From: Rutidosis leptorrhynchoides
Taxonomy: Eukaryota > Streptophyta > Magnoliopsida > Asterales > Asteraceae
DNA length: 64,000 bases
Assembly: GCF_046630445.1 (NCBI RefSeq)
Contig: NC_092341.1
Coordinates: forward strand, 34,885,501-34,949,500
Direction of reading: 5' to 3'
The position numbers and the translations under genes are program-made. Below are positions 32,716 through 42,826 of this stretch, in pieces; positions within the stretch are counted from its first letter, which is position 1, and each line of letters starts with the position of its first letter. The notes below the pieces were generated by a model. That model worked only from the letters and a program-made list of their open reading frames with translations. It had not been told where the DNA came from and did no database searches.

Positions 32716-33482
32716 CTACATAGATATTTCTCATTTTTGATTATCATTGACTGATAATCATATCCACTATGATATATATCAGAGAAACTTAACAAATTTC
32801 TCTTTGATTTGGGAGAAAACAAGACATTGTTTACCAAAAAATTCGTACCATTTGGTAATATGAAATTTTGCCTTTTTCGTTTCTTATATCAAGTTTGCAA
32901 GAGCTGGTATAGTATTTATAATTCCTTCATTTGATTTAAATCAATGAAATATTTCTTAGATTTGATCATAGTGTGTATGTTACTACTATCTGCAATACAT
33001 AGGTCTTTACCATTTAATTGATGTTGTATTTCTGCAGGATTCATACTAAAACTTCAAATAAGATAAGCAAATAATGAGTTATATTTCAGCAAGATAATCA
33101 AATTATATTACCTGCAAACAAGTTATAATCTGAAGTACATAAAAGATAACACTTAATAAAACATATGCGTTATGGTCTAAAACCATTTATTTATGAGTGA
33201 TACATAAAAAAAAAAACTAGGCATCTTAGAAAATTCAAACCATTCAAGTCTCAAGGTAGCTCAGGGTTAATTTAATCAAGATTTGTCAACAGATTCACTC
33301 TCGTTTTCTTTTCTTTTGGGACTTATTTGTAGAGCTAAACAAGATGTTCATGTATTCAAGAAATACTAGACTGATGATCCACGTTACCAGATCATTAATA
33401 AGAATCTCCGGAATTCTTATAAGAGCGTCTACTAATATCTTTAATTTTATTCTTTCATGGATCACCGTTATTATTATTATTA
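32716..33482 (-). pseudogene. Copy B: protease and zinc-knuckle remnants
   Basis: At about 33010-32870 the minus strand retains a copia protease trace (ICIADSSNIHTMIKSKKYF, the D-S-x substitute for the active-site loop), followed by a decayed LIxxxxKAKFHITKW segment. At about 33380-33290 there is a trace of the knuckle tail (HEHLV-LYK, PKEKKTR). Frames are broken throughout. Confidence 0.6.
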
Positions 33483-33698
33483 TTATTTTTTTTTTTGATA
33501 ATTACTAACGTATCTATCTTTGAGTATTTTCCATAATACACTTGGATTTTCAATCATATAATATGTAGATTCTAAGGACTCGTCAATATGTTTGCTAAGA
33601 AAAATACTTACTATTGCTTTCTCTTGTTCGGAATAATTGTTATTTTCATTCAGGGTTTCTAAAATACCGTTTGATTCGAGATGTTTTTCTACATTCAT
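33483..33698 (-). pseudogene. Copy B: gag fragment
   Basis: A 71-residue frame starting MNVEKHLESNGILETLNE, with KHIDESLESTYYMIENPSVLWKILKDRY, the UBN2-type copia gag core (VLW-x-LKDR). It stops before the C-terminal half. A poly(AAT/T) run at 33470-33495 marks the break. Confidence 0.75.
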
Positions 33699-33850
33699 AA
33701 CCCATGTTAAGTAGTTGTTCTCACTTGTTCTAAATGAGCAAATTTAAGCCTTTTCAAATTCGACATTTTCTATTATCAAAAAGATGAATAACATAAATTA
33801 TAATCATAATCAACTTCTATTCATAGACAAATAATAAAATGAAATTAGAA

Positions 33851-34015
33851 TCATTTTAAATTCATAAGTAGCAAACAACAGAATAATGGTATGATTACAA
33901 ATAATAAAACCACAAGGGCAGGATAGAATATAGGTTCACCCGGTGGTATATTAGCAACAATGATGATAGTTAATATGACCAATACAATAGGAAAAATCAT
34001 CCTTGTGTGAATCAT
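33851..34015 (-). CDS. Small two-helix membrane protein ORF upstream of gag (hypothetical)
   Basis: The 54-residue frame from ATG 34015 has two hydrophobic helices (residues about 7-23 and 31-51) joined by ANIPPGEPIFYP, and a short MNLK tail. The frame stays open upstream to 34144. It lies on the gag strand, between the 5' LTR and gag of copy B, where copia elements normally encode nothing. Upstream are a TATAAAATAAA stretch (about 34095) and a duplicated TGACGT-bearing sequence (34118-34190). I do not recognise a family. It could be a captured host gene, an element accessory ORF, or chance in AT-rich DNA; the hydrophobic periodicity makes chance less attractive. Confidence 0.4.
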   Translation of the reverse strand: MIHTRMIFPIVLVILTIIIVANIPPGEPIFYPALVVLLFVIIPLFCCLLLMNLK

Positions 34016-34117
34016 TTTTACAAAAACCTTTTGAGAGTAGTAATCTGAAAAATAAAGATTGATTTGTGAAATTGTGAAAACGGAGATGTTTATTTTATAT
34101 TTGAAAAATATAGTTGT

Positions 34118-34190
34118 TGTAACGTCGTCAGTTGACGTTAACAACCGTTATGTATATATGACCGTTGTAACGTCATTAGTTGACGTTAAC
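34118..34190. promoter_or_regulatory. Duplicated GTTGACGTTAAC-containing segment
   Basis: TTGTAACGTC(G/A)T(C/T)AGTTGACGTTAAC occurs twice, about 46 bases apart. TGACGT is the core bound by plant TGA/bZIP factors. The segment lies just upstream of the small membrane ORF. A promoter role is inference. Confidence 0.4.
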
Positions 34191-34241
34191 GAATAAAGTC
34201 ACTATATCAAAACGCGTATGAGTAATATAAAGGACAAGATT

Positions 34242-34533
34242 TTTTTTCTTATTTTAACTTTTAAGATTTACTTTTAATAAAAATACAAACTACTTTTTCT
34301 TATTTTATCTTTTAAGATTTACTTTTAATAAAAATACAAACTACTTTTTCTTATTTTAACTTTTAAGATTTATACTTTTAATAAAAATACAAACTACTTT
34401 TTCTTATTTTAACTTTTAAGATTACTTTTAATAAAAATACAAACTACTTTTTCTTATTTTAACTTTTAAGATTTACTTTTAATAAAAATACAAACTACTT
34501 TTTCTTATTTTAACTTTTAAGATTTACTTTTAA
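34242..34533. repeat. 51-bp tandem repeat, about six copies
   Basis: Units begin TTTTTCTTATTTTAACTTTT and end AATACAAACTAC, period 51 bp with 1-2 bp indels. They are in the leader of copy B. Confidence 0.93.
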
Positions 34534-34643
34534 GAATAAACATTAGTATGCATGAAATAAATAATGATTTATTGCATAAGTAATCATAAATGTTAGATAA
34601 CATATAAAGACCCCATCGTATTCGTATTGATCGGAATTAATCT

Positions 34644-34720
34644 CGATCCATGGTACCGTGTTGTCAAATGACGTGTTGCGTACATAAAGTACCGTGTTGT
34701 CAAATGACGTGTTGCGTACA
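34644..34720. repeat. Two-copy 36-bp repeat
   Basis: TACCGTGTTGTCAAATGACG followed by TGTTGCGTACA, twice in a row with a short TAAAG spacer. Confidence 0.88.
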
Positions 34721-34736
34721 ATCATGAGGTCTTATT

Positions 34737-35110
34737 AACATAAATATAAATGTTAGTGAAGTTAATAAGAGTTAGATTACAGAAAATATAATTCAGGTGG
34801 TATAACCGACCATATATAACTTAAATAACATAAATATAAATGTTAGTGAAGTTAATAAGAGTTAGATTACAGAAAATATAATTCAGGTGGTATAACCGAC
34901 CATATATAACTTAAATAACATAAATATAAATGTTAGTGAACATAACTGTAAATGTTAGTATACATAAATAAATGTTAAATAACATAAATGTAAATGTTAG
35001 TATACATAAATAAATGTTAGATAACATAAATGTAAATTAGGCGACAGTGTCGACCATATATCATTTAGGTGGTATAACCGACCATATATTAGTTAGGTGG
35101 CAGAGCCAAC
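34737..35110. repeat. 90-bp tandem repeat and smaller related repeats
   Basis: Identical starts TAAATATAAATGTTAGTGAA at 34741, 34831 and 34921 give a 90-bp period, with the third copy partial. Shorter ACATAAATGTAAATGTTAG units and GGTGGTATAACCGACCATAT words continue to 35110. Confidence 0.9.
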
Positions 35111-35150
35111 CATATTTAGTATAAATGTTGAGATAATCGTGCTGATAACG

Positions 35151-35462
35151 TGTTATAATTCAGTAGGCTTATAACTACCTTTAGTGGTTCTTGACTGTAG
35201 AAGGTATATAGAGATAGAGATACTGTAAAACGGAGAAAACAAAGGTTGAACAAAAGGTATGAGTAATTGATTTTTATTTATAGAAAAATGTACAATGAGA
35301 GTTTGGTGGCATTTGAAATCTAGAGAGAGAGAGTGTTTTTTGTTAACCAAAAAATACATCCCATAAACTCTAACTCAACACATCTATTTATACTCAAAAA
35401 AAAATACTATGCAATATCTATAATAATAATAAAATTATCATCCAATTATTACTTTTATAACA
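35151..35462 (-). repeat. Copia LTR 4 (5' LTR of copy B, 312 bp)
   Basis: TGTTATAA...TTATAACA. On minus it is followed by CGTTATCAGCACG, the primer-site region. The right flank is ATAAT (35463-35467), matching the flank left of LTR 1 at 23161-23165. Confidence 0.9.
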
Positions 35463-36340
35463 ATAATCAAATAATAATAAGTTCTATAATTATTAAAAAA
35501 ATAGGATGAAGTCATTTATAAACGAGCGTCAGTACATGAGAAAATAATTAGGATATGGAAATTAATATGTTAAGTTAGTTTATTTGTTACGTGTAGACGA
35601 CGTATAGACGTTGTGAAGATATGGGAGTATCATGTTAACCTTCTGAGCTCTAGACATTATTCATGTACGGATGTTTTGTACTTTCTTTCAACATTATCTC
35701 GATTTTTAATATCTTGTTATTTCTTTCGTTATTGGTTGTGCATTCCAGTTCTATCTATTTGAGCAAAACTAAAATATGAGATTTTATATTTGTGATAACT
35801 TTTCAGAAACACGTTTACGTATGCTTTTAAGAAATCCGATTTATGAAAATTTTGAGAAATTTTTTACGGAAACATTTGAGAAAAAGCTTTTGCATAGAAC
35901 ATGATTTAATTATGAGAACGTTGGTGAAAGTGGTTTTGAGAAAACCTTTTGTGAAATGGAATGATTTGGAAAACTTTGTGAATTTATCTATATCGAGCTT
36001 TTTTGTTTCATTTGATTGGGTTCTATATGTTTTGGTGAACATAATTCTGGTGTTGGTGGGTCTGTTCACTGTGCTGACATAGACCTTAGATTTGTAGATT
36101 GGAGATAGGTATACCAAGTCAACTACATGTGGAGGTACCACATGCTTGTCATTGTGACGACCAATGGCAAGGCATCATCCGTGGAGCGCGTTTTGATTTA
36201 TTGTGGAGGCGTATGGAGGCATCCTAGGATATATTATGATATGATGTGGTTTCTGTAGACGGATGTGTGGTGTAGTGCCATACACACCTTCCAATTGGGG
36301 TGATGATCGAGCATAGAATAATCGTGTCGGGTTCGGTCCA
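35463..36340. other. Unassigned DNA between copia composite and Tat element
   Basis: No recognised ORF. From about 35750 the sequence has a GAGAAA/TTTTGAGAAA style resembling non-coding LTR DNA, and 36080-36340 is less AT-rich. I could not set element boundaries. Confidence 0.35.
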
Positions 36341-36982
36341 TGCTTAACATCAATAGAGGGGGATTTAAGGGTCAATTGGGTTTAACTCTCCGGTCCGGAG
36401 TAACGTGAATAACCCCTCGCGAGATGAGGATCTCAACAGGGGTGGTTAAACATAGACCCACCATCGGCGGGTGTACCGGTCAGTGATGGCTTGCGCTAAG
36501 TTGTAGGGTTTATGTTCACGGAACGTTACCTGTATATCGAGGATATCTAGTGAAAGGCTATAAGTCCGGTAGCGCGGGTACAATTGCGCTATGCGCTATT
36601 GTTGTATTTGAGCATATATGTGTAAAAGTGAATTCCGGAGATCCTCTATGTTGTGGATGAAGTCCTTTATTTATAGGGTAATCTTTCTTGTCTTCTATCA
36701 CCACGTAATAAGGTTAAAAGGATCGTGGCCTGCCAATAGTACATCTTCGAGCAAGCTGGTCCGACAAAAGCAAAAAGTGTTCTTGTCAGACCTGACCTTT
36801 TGTCTGCCAGGTGTCCTCTGCCAGCTACAGCATCGCCTGACATGTGGATACTGCCAATGCGCGCGGGTGGGATTTGCGCCATGGTTGTGAATATAGCGCT
36901 ATATGCCTTAGCGCGAACCTTTGTAAATCCTTATGGCGATGCTGTTTGATGCGCTAAACGAGTTAATCGGGTATGCGTATCA
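36341..36982 (-). repeat. Tat-type 3' LTR (about 640 bp)
   Basis: Minus strand begins TGATACGCATACCC at 36982, just after a GGGGGGACTTAA polypurine tract. It contains a TATA box (CCTATAAATAAAGG, 36677-36664). The end near 36341 (minus ...TTAAGCA) is a guess because no second LTR is present. Sequence style is rich in GCGC words, like the rest of the element. Confidence 0.6.
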
Positions 36983-37472
36983 TTAAGTCCCCCCAGTTCA
37001 ATGGTATGCGCAGGAACTGCGCATGGCGTTGAACTCAACTTGTAACCACCGTTCATCTATTCTTTTCCACGCGCCTCCGCTTTCTTCTAATATTTCAACA
37101 AAATATTTTTGTCCTGCTGCATTAAATGCAAAGAAATCGAAGCGACGTTTTTCAGTTGCTACAGTTGTCATTCCGCCGTTTTTTCCGCCCTTGGTTACCT
37201 CGTACTCTTTCCTTTCCATCTTGCGACACGTGGCTCCATCTCTGCCTTCCATTTTTTAACCGCCCTTTTTCAACTTCTCTTGAGGCATCTTCCGTGTTTT
37301 TACTCCCCTATAAATACCTCATAATCATCTATTTTAGTTTTTACTTCTGTTGTGCTCTCTAATCCTGCGCGAATCTTATCGGCTTATTACTTCGACTTTT
37401 CTTCTTTAGCTTTTTCAGGTTAGCGCGCGCTTAGTTTCTTTTCTTACAAACTATTGAATTACTTGTTAATAG

Positions 37473-39419
37473 ATGGCGTCTTCTTCGTCTACATCTGAGC
37501 CTCCAAACTGCGAGATTATTAGGTCTATTATGACAAAGCGCAAAATTGCGCTGTTGGTGGATTGGTACCCACCTTTGGCCGATTTGAATCCTATAGCGCC
37601 CTTACCTGACCAGCGCGCGAATGACGTTATTGACGGTAAGGTTACCGTTTATCGACAAGTAATGGTAGAAGGGAATGTTCGCTATCCTCCCACTTCTTTC
37701 TTCATGGAGGTCCTTAGCCATTTTAATATTAGTATTGGTCAGCTGCACCCTTATAGCGCGTGTCGCGTTACCCTCTTCGAGATGATTTGCCGCTACTATC
37801 AATTACTTCCATCGCTGGATTTGTTTAAGAACGTATTTTCGTACCGTAAAAACCAACAAAGTTGGTATTCTTTCAACGACCGGATTAACTTTGTAAAGCG
37901 CCTTAAAGCTGGTGTGCGCAAGAAGTGGAAGAACTCATTCTTCTTTATCGATGATTCTTTTATCCCTCTTGCGTATAGAAATATTTGCGCATGGCACATG
38001 GACGCTACGAATGCGCAGTTAAATGTCAGGCCTCCCCTTTCCCCAGACGATCAGCAGAGACTTGGGCATTTCTACAACCGCGAGCTCCCCATCCGCCAAT
38101 ATAGCTCAGACATTTTACGGATTGCTAATATGTACCCTTATCCGCCTGCCCTGCCAGTTATCAAAGACGCCGATGATAATGGTAGGCGGTAGATGGGCTT
38201 TATTTTTGTACTTGTTCTCCTTTCATTACTTTTGTCTAACTTAGCTTGTTGAATTTGCAGAGATGCGTTTAAACAGACTTCTTGCTTCACGCGATATCGA
38301 GGGCTTTCATACTGAGACGCCCGAAGTGGAAAACAAGGACGAGCAGGATATGGATGTTGATGAGCAAGCTCATGGTAACACTGTTGTTGGCGCTGGTGGT
38401 TCTGGTGACACCAGCCAACGCGAGGGTCGTGCAGGTGACGACTCTTATCAAACGGATGCTGAAGGGTCCAAAGTTATTGAGCCCCCAACCGAGAGTGGGA
38501 GTAAGCACATGCGCGCTAAAAAGGCGAAAGGTAGTCTTACTTTTCTCAAGTCACTGAAATTTGTGCTACCTTTTATGTTGCTGACCAGTTATCTTATTAT
38601 TTGCAGAGGCTCGCCTGCAATTTTACGGCGTAAACGACTTGCTGTCTATCCCGGAGGCTACAACGATCTCTCAATTCAACTACTTGGAAGATATCAAACT
38701 TCCCAATTACTTTGGGCATCTGTCGCCCGAGGCAACGTGGCGCTTTGATGTTCAACTGGCTATGTTGAACCTGATGCGCTCTAAATGTTGCCTTAAGGAG
38801 GCAAAGGCTCGCTTGGACGACGGTGACTCTTCTACACCAGGCGCCCTGACTGCTGAACAGTTGCATGACCGTATCGTGCATTTGAAGTCGGATCTTGAGC
38901 AGTCTGAAAAAGGCATGCGAAGAGGCAATCAGTGCCTCGTCTTCTCTAGCTGCGGAGAAGGTGTCTTTAGCCTCTCAAGTTGAGGATTTGACTGAAAAGG
39001 TTAAGTCCCTTGAGTCTGAAAAGAGCTCTCTAGAAGAAGAGCGCGAAGATTTGACTGATCGCTTGACTACTTGCCAGGTTGATCGTGACACTGCAAAGTG
39101 TCAGTTTGAGACCTTGAAGAAGGGCCTTCCAGTGCTAGTTGCTCGTACCTGTGATTCTAAATACGTGAGTGATCTGCTTGTAGACGCCATTCTTGCCTTC
39201 AAGGCAGAAGAGCGGCTTAAGTTCTGGAAGAAGATTCAGCCTCATCTCCAATCTTCCGAGGCCCTGGATGCCATTATTACTAAGGAGGTGGATCCTCTTG
39301 CGGCGCAAAAGAGCCAAGAGGTGGCGCCGACGCTGATGAATATCATGGTCCCTTCGTTGGTAGCTCTGTCTAATGACCCTACTGCTGACGCTCAGCGTTT
39401 GTTGAACGATACATTGTAA
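37473..39419 (+). CDS. Antisense ORF of the Tat element: 'putative gypsy-type transposon' domain plus coiled coil, two introns
   Basis: Three exons fit GT-AG rules: 37473-38181, 38261-38530 and 38607-39419. Phases agree across both introns (79 and 76 bp). Exon 1 encodes the domain usually named putative gypsy-type transposon (PF04195-like): RYPPTSFFMEVLSHFNISI, QLHPYSACRVTLFEM, then FSYRKNQQSWYSF. Exon 2 is acidic and Gly/Ser-rich, ending in a basic KHMRAKKAK patch. Exon 3 contains a long coiled coil with heptads (DLTEKVKSLESEKSSLEEE). A one-base slip at about 38910 (A/G run) separates its two frames, so the product is broken unless this is a sequence error. It is antisense to gag; the function of such ORFs is unknown. 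Confidence 0.78.
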
Positions 39420-40693
39420 TTTATAGTTTTTCAAAAAGAATGTAATGACTCTTTTGGGAATAAAAATTTTATCTTGTTCATTTCTCTTCATTGTGTATGA
39501 CTTGTATATTGTAATGCGTGAATGCTTATAAATGTGCGTCATTAATTTATACTTGAGCATATTTCATCGTTGTTAGTCACAGATTGTATATGTGCGCTAA
39601 ACATGATTCCACCCTTTGTGATTTGCACGTTTCTATGTGACGATAGTTAAGTACTAGCACGACCAACTATATGGGTTTTGTTTGCGATTATAGTATGATT
39701 ATGTGCGTAAGATCGTTTGTTTAAAACGTTTTGCTAAGTTTTCATTGATTTTCATCGTAATTATACTCGAGGAATGTCAACGTTTAACTTATCACATATA
39801 TTGTTGTGCACACAATATATGCTTAAGTTAAGCATCCGTGTGCGCGCATCAGGAGTCTTCTAAGTGCGCCAATACTTAGGATTGAGGTCATGCGCGACCA
39901 ACGCCGTCGTTTATAGTCATGACTTGCAGATCTCGAGTTCTGCGCGGGTTGGTTAGGTCAACCCAATGACGCTTAACCGTCCGGTTATAATAGACTAGCC
40001 TGTCGCCAAACAAGCTTCTGCCGCACGGGTGCCGGAGAAAGCAACCCTTCAAAGGCAGGAGTGCGATGCCTAAGAGGTTGTGCGCACCATTTTCAAATTA
40101 GAGAGCTACTTTACATATAATGGCACAAAGATTATGGCAGGCGATAACTTGAAGGCAATAATTAAACATAGATAAACGTGCGCGGAAAACGCTTAAGAGA
40201 CATTGTTTCATCAGTACAGATTTTTAAACATGCGCTAAACAGGGTGCGCTTAAGAACTTCCAAATTCTCTCATACAAATAATAGCTGTATCCACCTTGAT
40301 CATAACTGTAGCCGCATGCTCTCTCCCTCAACTTCTCATCCTTGTGTTCTTCGTACTCATAGTCAACGCCGGCAATCTCGTCTCCCTCGTCATTTTCAGC
40401 TCCTGAAGAGCCGGCCCCATCTTTCGTCGCCTTTGCCGCGGCTTGAATACTTCAGATATGTGGATACCAGTCAAATAGTGTTACAAATCAACGAATGCGC
40501 GAGTATGTGTGCAATTGCACTCTAATATGCGTCTTATGTTTCGGATTATGTAAGATTGTGCTCATTTTAATGCGGTAAGCGCGCAGACTGGTTGCGCGTT
40601 TATTGCATTTCATCCGGCAAAGTATGCAAACGCCAATTTTGCTGTTATGTGACTGCGCGTGATCTGTGGTTTTAATTTTCAAAACGATTAGCT
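39420..40693. other. Tat internal DNA where pol is missing
   Basis: No RT, RNase H or integrase motif on either strand. At about 40450-40240 the minus strand has an acidic open stretch (KDGAGSSGAENDEGDE, VDYEYEEHKDEKLRER) of unknown nature. Otherwise it is GCGC-flecked non-coding sequence with a possible poly(A) signal region after the antisense ORF (AATAAA at about 39460). Confidence 0.5.
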
Positions 40694-41137
40694 TCATATG
40701 TTTATACGTACCTGTCGAAGTCGATAGTCCTCTGCGGTCACTTTGGACTTGAGTGTGGCTTCTCCTAGCGGGGTGGGAAGCGTTATGATCCCTCGGTAAA
40801 GGCAGGTGCTGATGGCGAAGTGTGATAACGCCGGTTGTCCCAGGATAGCATCGTATTCCAATTCAGCGCGTATCACTTTAAATTCGACTACCGTTGTGTA
40901 CACCCTTTCCTTGTGTTGGTCGTCCCACAAGGTTAACGCCGTCCCAAGTATCCCCTTCGACCAGGCGGGATCCCCGCTTATTCTCCTAAACTGCTGCTTT
41001 ATCTTTCTTAGGTTGCGCTTCACTCTGTAGGCCAGGTTCTCGAAACAGTGAAAGAACATGACATTGACACATCTGCCAATATCGATGAGAATTTTGTCAA
41101 TGTGTTGAGTACATTCAGGCAAGTAGCCTTTTACCAC
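40694..41137 (-). pseudogene. Tat protease domain
   Basis: A 147-residue stretch: HIDKILIDIGRCVNVMFFHC occupies the retropepsin loop (IDTGSSxDVMF in relatives). The catalytic Asp is kept, but T-G-S has become I-G-R, probably inactive. DAILGQPALSHFAI is the later ILGRPAL motif. It lies just downstream of gag with a stop between. Confidence 0.8.
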
Positions 41138-41158
41138 CAGCGGAGCGCATTTCCTTTC

Positions 41159-42615
41159 TTAAATGGGCTCGCGTGGGAGGTGCGCCTTGAGCGTTTCATA
41201 CGGCAACAGTGGCTCTTTCTCAACTTCCTTCCTTTTCTCCCATGAAAAGACATAGATGACCTTGTCTTTCTCGACTCCTTCATTTTCCTTCTTATGCCCG
41301 CCTGACTCATCCTTTCCCGGTTTCAAATGTTTCAACTCTCCGCGCTTGAAGAAAATGACAACCTTATTAACCAGCGCCTTGCATCGAATAGTTTCATGTC
41401 CGAAGTCATCGTGAAAGTCGCAGAACTTGGACTTATCACGTCGCGCGTACTCAGACATGCGCTCGGTTTTCTCGAACGTTTTTGAGATGGGCTCAGTCAC
41501 ATAGATTTCTTTCAAACTCTTGGTGAGGCTTCTGATTAAGGCTTGCTTGTATTCCCTAGTGTCGCTATCCCTGTTCCGATGATGTTGCTGGTTGTTGTTG
41601 TTGTTCCCTTGGTAGTTTCGCTGGTGCTTTCTGTCGCTGTGATGGTTGTTACCATGGTGGCGGTAGGGGCTAGAGTCGTGTTGGTTTCTCCCGAAACCGC
41701 CTGACGGGCGCCCACCCCTCGGCGAGTCGTAACCGTCGTGCCGACCATTTCCCGAGCCTCGGTAATTCGAGTACCTGGTAGTGTCTTCTTCAGCACGCAT
41801 GTGCTCGTGCGCTTCTCTTATTGCTTCTGCAAGTGTCTCTGGAGGACGCTTCCTAAGCCTCTGCCACAACGTTAGGTGGCGCTCCCGACAAATTCCGTGT
41901 ATGAAATCGGATACTTTCAATGATTCAGCACAGTTAGGGATTCTGGCCACCTCTTGTCGATGAACTGTCCCAAGGATTCCCCTCGCTCTTGCTTGATGTC
42001 ATGACATTCAACATGCATCCTTCGAGTTGCGCAAATGTTATGAAAGTTAAGCAGAAAGCGCGTTCGGAGATCATCGTAGCAACTTATAACTGGCGCTGGC
42101 AGGTTGTTAAACCACTGCCGAGCTACGCCTTCAAGTAGCGGTGGGAACTCCATGTATTTTATCTCGTCGGCCCAGCGCTGGTTTCGCGCTATTCCTTCGT
42201 ACTTTTGTAAGAAGTCATCACGGTCTGAGAATCCGTCATAGTATCCCAACGTTATCGGTATCACGGATAGCGGCGTTGAGATGTTGTTCAGTATTTGAGC
42301 TGAAAACTTTTCTACAGTGGGAGCTGTTTCGAAAGAGGGTTTGACCGGTACTCCTTTCATTCCCGCATACAAGTTTTTGACCATGAGCTCGGCCTTTCCG
42401 GGTTGCTCAAACTCATGCACCATATCATCTGGCACGGCGTTCATCAAAGCGTAAATCAGATTAGCTTGGCTCTGGGCGCGTTGTTCGCGTGTTCGAGCCG
42501 GCAACCCTGTGGATGCACCTATCCCTGCAAACAAAGTTCCCTGCACAAAGGTGGTAGTGCTAGATCCTGGGGTGTTTGGGGAGGCATCCCTTCGGGGCGA
42601 AGGTGAAGGCCGCAC
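41159..42615 (-). pseudogene. Tat gag (two frames)
   Basis: 42615-41917 holds the N-terminal part with LGYYDGFSDRDDFLQKYEG, KYMEFPPLLEGVARQWFNNL and DLRTRFLLNFHN, the retrotransposon gag domain. The frame slips at about 41940 and continues to 41159 with VSDFIHGICRERHLTLWQRL and PETLAEAIREAHEHMRAEED. A His/Asn/Arg-rich region (HHGNNHHSDRKHQRNYQG) and DKSKFCDFHDDFGHETIRC, the Tat-type CCHC-like finger, follow. The N-terminus is cut by the SIRE-like element at 42616. It is diverged but clearly gag. Confidence 0.83.
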
Positions 42616-42718
42616 GCCCTGTGAATTGGTTGATCAAAGTTAATCGATTTTGTTGATCAATCGAAAAAGTGTTAAAAACGTATTAAGTAACTATTCACCC
42701 CCTCTAGTTACTTACAAT

Positions 42719-42730
42719 TGGTATCAGAGC
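42719..42730 (+). other. Primer-binding site, tRNA-iMet
   Basis: TGGTATCAGAGC, exact, two bases after the LTR end CTTACA at 42716. Confidence 0.92.
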
Positions 42731-42826
42731 GGTTTCTCAAATCATTGCTCTATAAACGATTGCGAAAGCGTCAAAATTTGTTTTGTGCAAAAACTTGAGT
42801 CAACGATTCTCGGATCAACTCAAACT

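Larger units (their letters stand above)
23166..35462. mobile_element. Composite palindromic Ty1/copia locus (three pol copies, four LTRs)
   Basis: Outer 312-bp LTRs at 23166-23477 and 35151-35462 are both in minus orientation and both flanked outside by ATAAT. Inside, left to right: copy C (minus, RNase H to part of integrase, 23478-25905), copy A (plus, integrase to RNase H, 25906-29134) with its own divergent 212-bp LTR, a palindrome of primer sites, a third 312-bp LTR (29369-29680), and copy B (minus, full length in outline, 29681-35150). The RT reads YVDDLNIIG and the primer-site word is CGTTATCAGC; the lineage may be Bianca, but I am not sure. All copies are broken. Confidence 0.8.
36341..42615 (-). 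mobile_element. Tat-type Ty3/gypsy element without pol, with antisense ORF
   Basis: On minus: gag (42615-41159, frameshifted), protease (41137-40694), then about 1.3 kb without RT, RNase H or integrase. Next come an antisense gene on plus (37473-39419), a polypurine tract at about 36996-36983 and the 3' LTR (36982 to about 36341). An antisense ORF between pol and 3' LTR is a known trait of the Tat/Ogre lineage. The right end is cut at 42615-42621 by the LTR tail of a SIRE-like element, so the 5' LTR and primer site are missing. Confidence 0.78.

Noticed and set aside
35827-36141. ORFs on both strands between the copia and Tat elements
   Set aside because: Repeat-like GAGAAA/TTTTGAG sequence, no domain, and mutually antisense.
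36618-37362. Several overlapping short ORFs
   Set aside because: They lie in the Tat LTR and the upstream region of the antisense gene and have no recognisable product.
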